Source of the DNA: an uncultured Isoptericola sp.
Lineage (GTDB): Bacteria > Actinomycetota > Actinomycetes > Actinomycetales > Cellulomonadaceae
Direction of reading: 5' to 3'
Assembly (NCBI GenBank): GCA_947497265.1
Contig: CANMFP010000011.1
Location: forward strand, 45,934-109,933
Length of the DNA: 64,000 nucleotides
Within the stretch, counting starts at the first letter, position 1. Each line of letters begins with the position of its first letter. Below are positions 18,027 through 29,403 of this stretch, piece by piece. The translations under genes were made by a program, and so were the position numbers. The notes under the pieces are model-generated. The model was given only the letters and a program-made list of their open reading frames with translations, was not told the origin of the DNA and did no database searches.

Positions 18027-19301
18027 GTGAGCCCTCGCCAGACCGCGTCCGTCCCGCACTCCGCGTCGTTCCGACCGGCGGCGTCGTTGGCCGGTGGAGC
18101 ACGCGGGGTCGAGATCTACACCCGCATCAGCCTGTACCTGTTCGTGCCGATGGAGGGGTTCTTCTACCTCTACGCCGCGAGCGCGCTGGCGCACAGCCGG
18201 GACCCGTTGCCGTCGGCGCTCGCGCTCGGGCTGCTCGCCGTCGTGGCGCTGGTCCACATCGGGTTGGCGTTCGCGACGGTGCACGTCGGGTTCGACCAGC
18301 CGTTGGTGCGTGACCGGCTGCACCCGGTGGTGCTGGCGCTGCTCGCGGTGACCGCCGTCGTCGTCGGCCTCTCGCTGGTGGTGCTGCCCGGGGTGGCCGA
18401 GACCGGCAGCTGGGACGCGCGCAGCCTGATGATCGGCGCGTGCGGGGCGGCGACCTTCGGGGCGCTGGCCATCGGCTTCCCGTTCCGGCGGCTGGCGATC
18501 GCGGGCACCGTGGTGCCCGTCATGATCCTCGCCGGGCGGCTGCTGGACGGCGCCCTCGACGCCGGTGCCGTCGTCGTGGCGGTGTTCCTGTACGTGGCGA
18601 CGATGTTCTGGACGAGCACGGTGCGCGTCTCGATGTGGGTGCTCGAGGTGGTGCGCGAGCTGGAGGCGTCGCGCGAGATGGTCGGCCGGCTCGCCGTCGC
18701 CGAGGAGCGCCTGCGGATCTCGCGTGACATGCACGACGTCGTCGGGCGAGCCCTGTCGGCCGTCGCCGTCAAGAGCGACCTGTCGGCCGCGCTCGCCCGT
18801 CGCGGCGATCCGCGTGCCGCCGAGGAGATGGACGAGGTGCGCACCCTCGCCCAGGAGTCGTTGCGCGAGGTGCGCGGCGTGGTCGCCGGCTATCGCGCCA
18901 CCGACCTGGCGACCGAGCTGGCCGGGGCGCGGTCGGTCCTGCGTGCCGCCGGGATCGCCGTCCGTGTCATCGGCGTGGTGCCGCCGCTGGCCACGACCCA
19001 GCAGGACGCGCTGGCCTGGGTGGTGCGCGAGGCCGTGACGAACGTGGTGCGGCACTCGAAGGCCGCCGAGTGCCGCCTCGAGCTCGACGACGACGGCGAC
19101 ACGACCGTGCTGCGCATCGTCAACGACGGCGTCGTGGGCGCTGAGCCCGGTGCTGTGCGCCGCGGCGAGCCCGCTGGGACGGGGCTGGCCGGCCTGCGCG
19201 AACGACTTGCCGCCGTCGGCGGCACCCTCGACGTGTCGACCCATGGTGACCGGTTCACCCTGGTGGCGCGTGTCCCGACGCAACCCGGAGCTGCCGCATG
19301 A
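18027..19301 (+). CDS. sensor histidine kinase, NarL/DesK type
   Basis: GTG 18027 gives 424 residues. Five or six transmembrane segments occupy the first 210 residues, followed by a HisKA_3 dimerisation domain with the phospho-accepting histidine in SRDMHDVVGRALSAVAVKSD. The ATPase domain ends with the GTGLAGLRERLAAVGG glycine box. This DesK-like layout senses membrane or envelope state. It overlaps the response regulator gene by 4 bp and follows the ABC exporter operon, its likely target. Confidence 0.9.
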   Translation: MSPRQTASVPHSASFRPAASLAGGARGVEIYTRISLYLFVPMEGFFYLYAASALAHSRDPLPSALALGLLAVVALVHIGLAFATVHVGFDQPLVRDRLHPVVLALLAVTAVVVGLSLVVLPGVAETGSWDARSLMIGACGAATFGALAIGFPFRRLAIAGTVVPVMILAGRLLDGALDAGAVVVAVFLYVATMFWTSTVRVSMWVLEVVRELEASREMVGRLAVAEERLRISRDMHDVVGRALSAVAVKSDLSAALARRGDPRAAEEMDEVRTLAQESLREVRGVVAGYRATDLATELAGARSVLRAAGIAVRVIGVVPPLATTQQDALAWVVREAVTNVVRHSKAAECRLELDDDGDTTVLRIVNDGVVGAEPGAVRRGEPAGTGLAGLRERLAAVGGTLDVSTHGDRFTLVARVPTQPGAAA

Positions 19302-19903
19302 TCCGCATCGTCCTCGCCGACGACGAGACCCTCATCCGCGACGCCGTCGCCCAGCTCCTCGACCTGGAGGACGACCTGGACGTGATCGCCGTGGCGGCGT
19401 CCGGGACGGAGGCGGTCGCCGTCGTCCGGCATCTACGGCCGGACGTCGCGGTGCTCGACCTCCAGATGCCGGGCGCGGACGGCATCGAGGTGGCCGAGCA
19501 GGTGCGGACGGAGGTCCCGGACTGCGGGATCGTCATCGTCACCGGCCACGGGCGACCCGGGCACCTCAAGAAGGCGCTCGGGGCCGGGGTGCGGGGGTTC
19601 CTGCCCAAGACGGTCTCGGCCGCGGTGCTGGCCGCCGCGATCCGGCAGGTCGCCTCCGGCGGGCGGTACGTCGACCCCGAGCTGGCGGCCGACGCCATCG
19701 CCGCGGGCGACTCGCCGCTGACGGCGCGGGAGGCCGACGTGCTGGAGCTCGCCGCCGACGGGGCCCGGGTGGAGGAGATCGCCGACCGCGCGGCGCTGGC
19801 GCCGGGCACGGTGCGCAACTACCTGTCCTCGGCCGTGGCGAAGCTCGGGGTCACCAACCGGCACGAGGCCGTCCGGGTGGCGCGCGCCAAGGGCTGGGTC
19901 TGA
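19298..19903 (+). CDS. response regulator, LuxR/NarL type
   Basis: A 201-residue two-domain regulator. The receiver has acidic residues in LADDETL, the phospho-acceptor D54 in AVLDLQMPG, and threonine and lysine in VTGHG and PKTVS. The C-terminal LuxR helix-turn-helix spans about 140-197 ([24 protein letters not shown]... [16 protein letters not shown]). Overlaps the kinase gene by 4 bp. Probably the partner of the kinase and controls the ABC exporter upstream. A large hairpin repeat follows 17 bp after its stop. Confidence 0.92.
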   Translation: MIRIVLADDETLIRDAVAQLLDLEDDLDVIAVAASGTEAVAVVRHLRPDVAVLDLQMPGADGIEVAEQVRTEVPDCGIVIVTGHGRPGHLKKALGAGVRGFLPKTVSAAVLAAAIRQVASGGRYVDPELAADAIAAGDSPLTAREADVLELAADGARVEEIADRAALAPGTVRNYLSSAVAKLGVTNRHEAVRVARAKGWV

Positions 19904-19920
19904 TCCCGCCCACCCCCTCC

Positions 19921-19987
19921 TCGCTGTGGGTGCACGACACGCCGCCCAGCCAGGGGCGGCAGACGGCGTGTCGTGCACCCACAGCGA
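19921..19987. repeat. long hairpin repeat, copy 1 (REP-like)
   Basis: Perfect 24-nt arms at 19921-19944 and 19964-19987 surround a 19-nt loop. The arms contain GTGGGTGCACGACACGCC. An element with the same arm sequence but a different loop lies at 27142-27213. Both are intergenic, after a coding gene and before another in the same direction, and are flanked by C-rich and G-rich runs that extend the stem imperfectly. Likely a dispersed REP-type element that may also terminate transcription. Confidence 0.75.
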
Positions 19988-20039
19988 CGAAGGGCGGGGT
20001 GGGGCGGGGGTTGTCGGGTGCGGCCCGTACCCTGGGCGT

Positions 20040-20639
20040 GTGTACGAAGGAGCGGTCCAGGACCTGATCGACGAGCTCGGCCGGCTTCCCGGCGTCGGGC
20101 CCAAGAGTGCGCAGCGGATCGCGTTCCACCTGCTCGCCGCGGACGCCGCGGACGTGCGGCGGCTGACCGACGCCCTCACCGAGGTGAAGCTGCGCGTGCA
20201 GTTCTGCGAGGTCTGCGGCAACGTCGCGGAGTCCGAGCGGTGCCGCATCTGCTCCGACCCGCGGCGCAGCGACGAGACCATCTGCGTGGTCGAGGAGCCC
20301 AAGGACGTCGTCGCCATCGAGCGCACGCGCGAGTTCCGCGGCAGGTACCACGTGCTCGGCGGCGCGATCAACCCGCTGGACAACGTCGGGCCGGACGACC
20401 TGCGCATCGCCGAGCTCATGTCGCGGCTGGCCGACGGCGCGGTCACCGAGGTCATCATCGCCACCGACCCGAACGTCGAGGGCGAGGCCACGGCCACGTA
20501 CCTCTCGCGGCTCATCGGACCGATGGGGCTGACCGTCTCGCGCCTGGCCTCCGGGCTGCCCGTCGGCGGCGACCTGGAGTACGCGGACGAGGTCACCCTC
20601 GGCCGCGCGTTCGAGGGCCGGCGCGTCGTCGGCACCTGA
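20040..20639 (+). CDS. recR: recombination mediator protein RecR
   Basis: GTG 20040 (leaderless, -10-like TACCCT at 20028-20033) gives the standard 199 residues. The helix-hairpin-helix is [24 protein letters not shown]. The four-cysteine zinc finger is CEVCGN...CRIC, and the Toprim domain begins [16 protein letters not shown]. The C-terminal Walker-like segment ends [10 protein letters not shown]. It works with RecO and RecF to load RecA at gaps. The usual upstream ybaB is absent here. Confidence 0.96.
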   Translation: MYEGAVQDLIDELGRLPGVGPKSAQRIAFHLLAADAADVRRLTDALTEVKLRVQFCEVCGNVAESERCRICSDPRRSDETICVVEEPKDVVAIERTREFRGRYHVLGGAINPLDNVGPDDLRIAELMSRLADGAVTEVIIATDPNVEGEATATYLSRLIGPMGLTVSRLASGLPVGGDLEYADEVTLGRAFEGRRVVGT

Positions 20640-20654
20640 CGGCCCGACGCGAAC

Positions 20655-20684
20655 GGGCCCGCCCCCACGGAGGGGAGCAGGCCC
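20655..20684 (+). terminator. hairpin terminator after recR
   Basis: GGGCC-C-GC-CCCC pairs with GGGG-A-GC-A-GGCCC around a short loop, 16 nt after the recR stop. No U-run, as is common in GC-rich actinobacteria. Confidence 0.6.
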
Positions 20685-20796
20685 GGTCGCGGTGGTGCGG
20701 AGCGGTCAGCGCACCGTGAGGTCCGCCGTCGTGCTGGCATGTTCTTCCTCCTTGAAGACGGTGTCGACCGCTCCCGACCGTCGACAGGCTTCTGCT

Positions 20797-20843
20797 GATC
20801 GGCAAGCAAAAGTTGACCATCAAGACGTCTGATCTTGCCGATC
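20797..20843. promoter_or_regulatory. inverted repeat GATCGGCAAG ... CTTGCCGATC between recR and DUF5063 gene
   Basis: The 317-bp interval 20640-20956 has no convincing gene. Apart from the recR terminator it holds this 10-bp perfect inverted repeat with a 27-nt AT-richer spacer containing TTGACC and AGACGTCT. It could be the promoter region of the DUF5063 gene or an operator. No regulator can be assigned. Confidence 0.35.
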
Positions 20844-20956
20844 TCATGGCAGATCGCCGGTCGCCTGGCGTCCCGGAGGTCGCTCGGGGGACACTGTCAG
20901 CACGCGGGGGCGAGAGACGCTCGGCCCGGCATCGAGCGCAGGAACGGGTGAGGAAC

Positions 20957-21526
20957 GTGCCAGAGATCTCCGCCGACTCGGAGCTGCGCGACGTCGCCGA
21001 GCAGATGTCGGCCCAGGCCCGGACGTTCCTGTCGACCACGTCGCAGGTCGCCTCGGGCGGATTCCCGGGCGCCGAGCTGTCCCTGCTGATCCTCGCGACC
21101 TCGGACCTGCTCGCGGCGGGCGCACGGCTCGCGGCGATCACCGACGTCGTCCCCGTCGAGCGCTTCGAGCCCGACGCCGGGCGGGAGACCGACATGGACC
21201 CGCTGCGGACCGCGCTGGCCCGGATGTTCGACGGGTTCGACGACTACGTCGAGGTGACCGACCCGGTGCTGAGCGCCGACGTCGCCCCGGCGACCCTCTC
21301 CGGGGACCTGGCCTGCGTGGCCGACGAGATCGCCAAAGGGCTGCAGCACTTCGACGACGGCCACGAGCTCGAGGGCCTGTGGTGGTGGCAGTTCAGCTAC
21401 CTGTCGAGCTGGGGCGAGCGTGCCGCGTCAGGGTTGCGCGTGCTCCAGGGCGTCCTCGGCCACCTGCGCCTCGACGTGCCCGACGACGTCGCCGCCGAGG
21501 CGGAGTACGACGCGCTGCACGCCTGA
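20957..21526 (+). CDS. DUF5063 domain-containing protein
   Basis: GTG 20957 with AGGA upstream gives 189 residues. Mostly helical; the conserved C-terminal part reads HELEGLWWWQFSYLSSWGERAASGLRVLQG. The family is found almost only in actinobacteria between recR and lysC, as here, but has no known function. No signal peptide or membrane segment. The following ABC genes are convergent. Confidence 0.82.
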   Translation: MPEISADSELRDVAEQMSAQARTFLSTTSQVASGGFPGAELSLLILATSDLLAAGARLAAITDVVPVERFEPDAGRETDMDPLRTALARMFDGFDDYVEVTDPVLSADVAPATLSGDLACVADEIAKGLQHFDDGHELEGLWWWQFSYLSSWGERAASGLRVLQGVLGHLRLDVPDDVAAEAEYDALHA

Positions 21527-21547
21527 CCCGCCGAGGCGCGGGGACCG

Positions 21548-22702
21548 TCAGGCGACGCGGGTGCCCTGCGGCAGCCGGTGCGCCGGGATGCGCAGGCGCC
21601 GGACGGCGGTGACGATCCCGCCCGCGCCGAGCAGCACGTAGATCCCGAGGCCCCAGGGCCACACCTCCGACTCGCTCGGCTGCTGCTCCTCGACGGGCGA
21701 CGTGAGCTGCGTGTCGCGACCGTCGACCGTGAACCACATGTCTCCGCACCAGTCCTGCTCCGCCGGAGGACCGGTGCGGGCGAACCGGACCCCGTACTGG
21801 ATCAGCGTCAACGGGTCGGCAGCGGACTCGTACGTCTCGGGGTCGGCGAGCGGCTGGGCGTCCGCGACGATCACGAACGGGTTGGCGGCGAGCAGCCACC
21901 AGGTGCGTTCGGAGTGCCAGACGTCCTGCGTCTGGACCGTCCACCCGCACTCCGGCGGCTCCGTGTCCTCCCAGTCGTAGTCGGTCGGTGCGCTCCAGGT
22001 CCGCACGTCCTCGGTGGTGGTCACCAGCGGTGCGCTGAGGCCGAAGAGCGCCAGCGTCACGACCGACAGCCCGCCCACGGTGAGGTAGGTGAGCACCGCC
22101 GAACCGGAGGTCTTCGCGGTGAGCGCGGAGAACCCGAGGCCGACGGCGCACACCACCCCGAGCACGACGGCGAGCACCAGCACGACGGACACGAGCGACC
22201 AGAACGGCAGCCCGCCCACGGCGAACGCCCACACGATGAACGGCACGCTCGCGGCCAGGAAGGCGAGGGCTGCCAGCCAGGCGGCCAGCAGCTTGCCGAC
22301 CACGATCTCCGCGGGGGTGAGGAGCGTGGCCTGGAGGGTCGCGAGCGTCCCGGCGGCACGGTCGCCGTTGATCGCCGGAGCGGTGAGCGCCGGCGCGACC
22401 AGCAGCCCGAGGAAGAGGACGAAGAAGACGACGACGCCGAACATCGTCCCGCCCGCGCCGTCCGCGCCCATCGACGGGTCGTCGAACAGCATGGTGACCG
22501 CGCCGGAGGTGAGCAGGGTGATGAGCCCCACCACCACGAACCACACGACGAGCGCGATCTTCCAGCGCGTGGAGCGCACCCGCTGCCGCAGCTCGAGCTG
22601 CGCCACCGTCCGCACGCCCTGCCACGACAGGGACCAGTCGCTCGTGGGCACCGTACGGGGCTGGGTGCCCGACGGCGGGACCTCCCGGGTCTCGACGCTC
22701 AC
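21548..22702 (-). CDS. ABC transporter permease with large extracytoplasmic loop
   Basis: The start is the GTG overlapping the ATPase stop (GTGA), giving 384 residues. The N-terminal region WKIALVVWFVVVGLITLLTSG is the first membrane helix. Several further helices follow with a loop of about 110 residues carrying cysteines and tryptophans (YDWEDTEPPECGW, EQDWCGDMW), before a last helix near the C-terminus. This layout fits NatB/YhaP-like ABC-2 permeases of Na+ or drug exporters. Co-translated with 22699-23622. Confidence 0.78.
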   Translation of the reverse strand: MSVETREVPPSGTQPRTVPTSDWSLSWQGVRTVAQLELRQRVRSTRWKIALVVWFVVVGLITLLTSGAVTMLFDDPSMGADGAGGTMFGVVVFFVLFLGLLVAPALTAPAINGDRAAGTLATLQATLLTPAEIVVGKLLAAWLAALAFLAASVPFIVWAFAVGGLPFWSLVSVVLVLAVVLGVVCAVGLGFSALTAKTSGSAVLTYLTVGGLSVVTLALFGLSAPLVTTTEDVRTWSAPTDYDWEDTEPPECGWTVQTQDVWHSERTWWLLAANPFVIVADAQPLADPETYESAADPLTLIQYGVRFARTGPPAEQDWCGDMWFTVDGRDTQLTSPVEEQQPSESEVWPWGLGIYVLLGAGGIVTAVRRLRIPAHRLPQGTRVA

Positions 22703-23622
22703 CGTCGTTCCTCCTCGAGTCGCAGGTACGCCTGCTCCAGCGCGCCACCGGCCGGCGCCATGGAGAACACCGGCACGCCGGCGTCGACCGCGTCGCGCAG
22801 CAGGGCCGCCGCGGCCTCGTCGCCGCCGAGCTCGACCAGCGCGGCGCCGTCGTCCTCGAGCCGGGCGGCGATCCCGGCCGTGGTGAGCCACTCCGCCAGC
22901 GGATCGGGGGTCAGTGCGGCGATCCGCCACGCGCGGCGCTCCGCGGCGGCGTCGTCCACGGACTGCGACCGCACGGTGCGCCCCTGGGAGAGGAAGACCG
23001 CGTCGTCGGCCATCTCGTCGAGCTCGGTGAGCACGTGCGAGCTGATGAGGATCGTCTTGCCCGCTGCCGCGAGACGGCGCACGAGCTCGCGCAGGTCCAC
23101 GCGCGAGCGAGGGTCCAGGCCGGAGGCGGGTTCGTCGAGGAGCAGCACGTCGGGGTCGTGGACCAGCGACCGAGCGAGCCCGAGCCGCTGCTTCTGCCCC
23201 CGGGAGAGCACGTGCGCGGGGGAGTCGGCCAGATCGGCGAGGTGCACCAGCTCCAGCAGCTCGGCCGCGCGCCGGGCGCCGTCCGCGGCGCTCATCCGGT
23301 AGGCCGCCGCCACGGTCGTCAGCACCTCGCGGGCGGTGAGCGACTCCCACGTGCCGAACACGTCGGGCATCCAGCCGATCCGGGCGCGGGCGGCACGGCC
23401 GTGCGCAGCGGGATCGATGCCGCCGACCCGGACCTCGCCGCCGTCGGGCGCCAGCAGCCCGGCGAGCATCAGCAGGAGCGTCGTCTTGCCGGACCCGTTG
23501 GGGCCGACCAGCGCCGTGACGCGGCCGGGCCGCGCCTCCAGGGTCACGTCCACCACCGCGCGCACGGTGCCGAAGGCCCGCCGCACGCCGCGCGTGCTGA
23601 TACCACCGCCGTCGTCGGTCAT
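22699..23622 (-). CDS. ABC transporter ATP-binding protein
   Basis: A 307-residue nucleotide-binding protein: Walker A GPNGSGKTT, signature LSRGQKQRLGLAR, Walker B LLLDEPASGLDP, H-loop SSHVLTELDEM. An 80-residue C-terminal domain follows. ATG at 23622 lies 7 nt after a -10-like TAGGTT, so the transcript is probably leaderless. A palindrome (23657-23674) covers the -35 zone and is a likely operator. Partner permease is 21548-22702. Confidence 0.88.
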   Translation of the reverse strand: MTDDGGGISTRGVRRAFGTVRAVVDVTLEARPGRVTALVGPNGSGKTTLLLMLAGLLAPDGGEVRVGGIDPAAHGRAARARIGWMPDVFGTWESLTAREVLTTVAAAYRMSAADGARRAAELLELVHLADLADSPAHVLSRGQKQRLGLARSLVHDPDVLLLDEPASGLDPRSRVDLRELVRRLAAAGKTILISSHVLTELDEMADDAVFLSQGRTVRSQSVDDAAAERRAWRIAALTPDPLAEWLTTAGIAARLEDDGAALVELGGDEAAAALLRDAVDAGVPVFSMAPAGGALEQAYLRLEEERR

Positions 23623-23656
23623 GGCGACAAACCTACGCCGCGAGGCGCGGTACCGA

Positions 23657-23674
23657 CATCATCCTCCGGGATGA
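23657..23674. promoter_or_regulatory. inverted repeat ATCATCC-N4-GGATGAT, candidate operator
   Basis: Perfect 7-bp arms with a 4-bp spacer, 35 bp before the ABC ATPase start and about 54 bp before the divergent TSUP gene. Similar TCATCC/GGATGA dyads are recognised by NarL-type regulators in actinobacteria, so the response regulator at 19298-19903 is a candidate; this is inference. Confidence 0.4.
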
Positions 23675-23728
23675 TCTCTCACCTGCGACGACGGCCTCGG
23701 GCGTCGAGCACGTGCAAGGATTCGACGC

Positions 23729-24511
23729 GTGCTCGACCTCGACCCCACCACCATCGTCCTGCTCGTCCTGGCCGGCCTCGCCGCCGGCTGGGTCGACGCC
23801 GTCGTCGGTGGGGGCGGGCTGATCCAGCTCCCCGCGCTGCTGCTCGTGCCGGGCATCTCGCCCGTGCAGGCGCTCGCGACCAACAAGCTCGGCTCGATCA
23901 TGGGCACCTCGGTGAGCTCGATCACCTACTACCGGCGCGTCGGCCCCGACCTGACGACGGCGGGGCCGATGGCGCTCGCGGCCCTGGCCGGGGCGGTCGG
24001 CGGCGCGGCGCTCGCCACGCAGATCCCGGCGGAGCTGTTCACGCCGATCATCCTCGTGGTGCTCGTCGGGGTCGCCCTGTTCACGATCCTGCGGCCGCGG
24101 CTCGGCGCACAGGACGACCTGCGCTGGGAGGGCAACCGGCACCGGTGGACGGCCGCGGGCATCGGCCTGGTCATCGGCGCCTACGACGGCCTGCTCGGGC
24201 CCGGGACGGGGACGTTCCTGGTGATCTCCCTGGTGAGCGTGCTCGGCTACGCGTTCCTGCCGGCGTCCGCGCTGGCGAAGATCGTCAACTTCGCCACGAA
24301 CCTCGGGGCGCTGCTGTACTTCGTGCCGCACGGCGCCGTGATCTGGGGACTCGGCCTGTCGATGGGGGTGGCGAACCTCGTGGGCGGGTACGTCGGGGCG
24401 CGGATGGCCGTCGCGAAGGGCTCCGGGTTCGTGCGGGTGGTGTTCGTGGTGGTGGTCGGCGCGCTGATCTGCAAGCTCGGCTACGACGTCGTCACCGACC
24501 TCTCGAGGTAG
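23729..24511 (+). CDS. TSUP family (TauE/SafE) membrane permease
   Basis: A 260-residue membrane protein with about eight hydrophobic segments. The family repeat appears as [20 protein letters not shown] near the N-terminus and [20 protein letters not shown] in the second half, plus [11 protein letters not shown]. Members export or import sulfite, sulfonates or other organosulfur anions across the cytoplasmic membrane. GTG start with an AGGATT -10-like element close by. Divergent from the ABC pair and upstream of lysC. Confidence 0.9.
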   Translation: MLDLDPTTIVLLVLAGLAAGWVDAVVGGGGLIQLPALLLVPGISPVQALATNKLGSIMGTSVSSITYYRRVGPDLTTAGPMALAALAGAVGGAALATQIPAELFTPIILVVLVGVALFTILRPRLGAQDDLRWEGNRHRWTAAGIGLVIGAYDGLLGPGTGTFLVISLVSVLGYAFLPASALAKIVNFATNLGALLYFVPHGAVIWGLGLSMGVANLVGGYVGARMAVAKGSGFVRVVFVVVVGALICKLGYDVVTDLSR

Positions 24512-24656
24512 TGCGCACTCCGCCGAGGTAGTACCGCCGTCTGTGACGGCGTCCACATCGGCCGTGGAGGGCCGGACGCTACGATGGTCCGCGCACACAC
24601 AAGACACCGGCGGGCCGTTGAGAGAGACGGTGGCCGGCAACAGGAAGGTTGCATGC

Positions 24657-27078
<2,422 letters not shown>

Positions 27079-27141
27079 CGGCTCGGCGAGACCGGAGGGC
27101 CGCGGTGGGACTCGTCCCGCCGCGGCCTTCGTCGTTCCACA

Positions 27142-27213
27142 CCTCCGCTGTGGGTGCACGACACGCCGTTGTCGCCGCGTGGATGGTGGCGTGTCGTGCA
27201 CCCACAGCGGAGG
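27142..27213. repeat. long hairpin repeat, copy 2 (REP-like)
   Basis: Perfect 26-nt arms at 27142-27167 and 27188-27213 around a 20-nt loop. The arm core GTGGGTGCACGACACGCC equals that of 19921-19987, while the loop differs, so the conserved unit is the stem. Lies between asd and the Fic gene. Confidence 0.75.
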
Positions 27214-27282
27214 GGCGGGTGGGGCTGCTGTGTGCCACGTGGCAACTGCGTTGACACGTTCGTCTAACCCCTCCCTCCCCAG

Positions 27283-28296
27283 GTGGAGCTGGAGACCCAC
27301 ACGGTGCTCGAGGCGACGATCGAGGCGCGTGATGCCCTGGCGCGCTTCGACGCGCGAGCGCAGGCCCTGCCGAATCCGACGGTGCTGATCAACGCCATCC
27401 CGCTCCTGGAAGCGCAGGCAAGCTCGGAGATCGAGAACATCGTCACGACGACGGACGAGCTGTTCACGGCGGCGGTCACGGACGTCGGAGCGACTCCCGC
27501 GGCACGGGAGGCGCTCCGGTACCGCAGCGCGCTGCAGACCGGGTTCCAGCAGGTTGGCCAGCGCCCGCTCACGGCGAACACGGCGGCCGAGATCTGCGCC
27601 GTCATCCGCGGCCACGACGAGGGGTTCCGTCGCGGTGAGGTGTTCATCGGAGATCCTGCGACCAGGCAGCAGGTCTACACCCCGCCGTCGGGCACCGCGC
27701 TGAGCAGCTTGCTCGACGACTGGTCGGAGTTCCTCAACGCGCCGTCCGATCTGGACCCGCTGGTGCGCATGGCTGTCGCCCACTACCAGTTCGAAGCGAT
27801 CCACCCGTTCACCGACGGCAACGGTCGCACCGGGCGCATCATGAACGTCCTGATGCTCTGCGACGCCGGCCTGATGCTCCTTCCCCTGCTCTACCTGTCC
27901 CGCTACATCATCGAGTCGAAGGACGACTACTACCGTCTGCTGCGCCTGGTGACGTCGGACGGGGCCTGGGAACCGTGGGTCCGGTACATCGTCGACGGCG
28001 TCCGTGTGACTGCGGAGCGGACCACCCGGGTGGTCGACAACATCGACAAGGTTCAGGAACGGCTGCTCGATCATGTGCGCCAGGTGGTGGGGTCGGCCAA
28101 CGGCGACCTGTTGGCGGTGCTCATGGAGCAGCCATATGCCCGGGTGCGGGACGTCATCGACCGGTGCGGCGTGTCTCGGCCCACGGCCTCCAAGTGGATG
28201 CACGGGCTGGTCGACGCCGGCGTGCTTGCCGACCTGCGCGTCGGCCGCGAGGTGCTCTACATCAACCGGGCGCTGATGGACGTGCTGCGCGGGTGA
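27283..28296 (+). CDS. Fic family AMP-transferase, self-inhibited class, possibly 5'-shifted
   Basis: The full Fic motif HPFTDGNGRTGR is at residues 174-185. An N-terminal inhibitory helix motif (SSEIEN, 47-52) marks a class II, intramolecularly inhibited Fic protein. The last 70 residues form a winged helix (VRDVIDRCGVSRPTASKWMHGLV). It would transfer AMP to hydroxyls of target proteins. GTG 27283 has no ribosome site and follows an in-frame TAA by five codons. The usual N-terminal LPPLPP segment appears to lie in another frame (SNPSLP) just upstream, as if one C had been lost from the C-run at about 27270-27281. Confidence 0.83.
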   Translation: MELETHTVLEATIEARDALARFDARAQALPNPTVLINAIPLLEAQASSEIENIVTTTDELFTAAVTDVGATPAAREALRYRSALQTGFQQVGQRPLTANTAAEICAVIRGHDEGFRRGEVFIGDPATRQQVYTPPSGTALSSLLDDWSEFLNAPSDLDPLVRMAVAHYQFEAIHPFTDGNGRTGRIMNVLMLCDAGLMLLPLLYLSRYIIESKDDYYRLLRLVTSDGAWEPWVRYIVDGVRVTAERTTRVVDNIDKVQERLLDHVRQVVGSANGDLLAVLMEQPYARVRDVIDRCGVSRPTASKWMHGLVDAGVLADLRVGREVLYINRALMDVLRG

Positions 28297-28449
28297 CCAC
28301 AGCCTGCGGACGTCGGTGCGCCTTCAGCACGGCAACGTGCCGCACGCAGCGCCGGCCGGGCCCCGGCACGCACCACGACTGCCACGACCGCCACGACCGC
28401 CACCGTCCCCTGCGCCACCATCGACGCCGTGGGAGACACCGCGGGGTGG

Positions 28450-29403
28450 TCAGCAGGTGGCGGCTCCGTGCAGGTCGTCGCAGTGGAGGCGGACGCGTGC
28501 TTCGGTGACGGTGACGGGTTCGGTGGTGCTGGTGGTGGTGATGGTGCCGTCGATGGTGGTCCAGGTGCTGGTGCCGGCGATGCGGAAGTGGCCTTGCCAG
28601 GTGGTGTCCAGGGTGACGGTGACGGTGTCGCGGTACCAGTCGCCTTGGTCGTCGACGTGGGTGTCGGGGTCGTGGGCGGGGTCGCCGAGGTGGGTGTAGG
28701 TGTGCCCGATCCAGGATGCGTCGGGTGCGGTGGTCTCGCCGGTCCAGGCTCGGCCGGGGTCGGTGGTGGTCAGTGTGTCGCCGCCTGGGGTGTGGGGGTC
28801 GTCGAAGTTCCACGTGTATTCGATGGGGTCGGCGCGGATCTCGACGGGCACGTCCAGGAGGGTGGCCTGTTGGGTCTGGGGTTGGGTGGTGGCGTAGGCG
28901 GGGTAGTGGACGTTGACCAGCAGCGGTTCGCGGGCTTGGACCGTGGCGGTGGGGGTGGTGATGCGCATGGCGGCGAAGGCGCGTCGGGCCTGGGCGGCGA
29001 CGTCGGCTGGGGTGATGCACTCGCGGCCGGAGACCTGCTCGGGTGCGGTGTAGGTGCCGTCGTCCTGGAGGCGTTCGACCCACAGCTCGGCGAGCTCGTA
29101 CTCGTCGTCGTTGCAGGGGGCGCTCTCGATGTCTGCTTCTCGTGAGCCGTCGGGGCAGGTGTCCAGGGTGGTGATCAGCTCGATGCCGTCCGCGGTGGTG
29201 GCGATGTTGCAGGTGTGGGTGTCGGTGCGGAAGTACCGGTCGCGGGGGCCGTCGTCCTCGGAGGCAGCGGGATTCGCGCCCTCGCCGACCGCGTCAACCC
29301 CGGCTGTATTCCGTTCGTCGTCCATGGTGCCCTCAATCTCTGCGCCCATCGCAAGATTGGTGAACAAGATCGTGGCGGCGATCACAGAGGTGGCAGCGTT
29401 CAC
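28450..29403 (-). CDS. secreted protein of unknown function, PKD-like region
   Basis: GTG start overlaps the stop of the upstream lipoprotein gene (GTGA), giving 317 residues. The N-terminus (VNAATSVIAATILFTNLAMGA) is a signal peptide or anchor. An acidic stretch and a cysteine-containing part follow. The C-terminal half (IEYTWNFDDPHTPGGD, IGHTYTHLG, VTVTLDTTWQGHF) resembles PKD-type beta-sandwich domains. Always paired in this type of genome with the DUF6318-type lipoprotein upstream, as far as I can judge. Function unknown; an envelope role is likely. Confidence 0.72.
   Translation of the reverse strand: MNAATSVIAATILFTNLAMGAEIEGTMDDERNTAGVDAVGEGANPAASEDDGPRDRYFRTDTHTCNIATTADGIELITTLDTCPDGSREADIESAPCNDDEYELAELWVERLQDDGTYTAPEQVSGRECITPADVAAQARRAFAAMRITTPTATVQAREPLLVNVHYPAYATTQPQTQQATLLDVPVEIRADPIEYTWNFDDPHTPGGDTLTTTDPGRAWTGETTAPDASWIGHTYTHLGDPAHDPDTHVDDQGDWYRDTVTVTLDTTWQGHFRIAGTSTWTTIDGTITTTSTTEPVTVTEARVRLHCDDLHGAATC

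Noticed and set aside
20593..20810. Small minus-strand gene with AAGGAGG before an ATG near 20742
   Set aside because: The frame runs on into the antisense of recR with Arg/Pro-rich translation; a short peptide cannot be excluded but nothing supports it.
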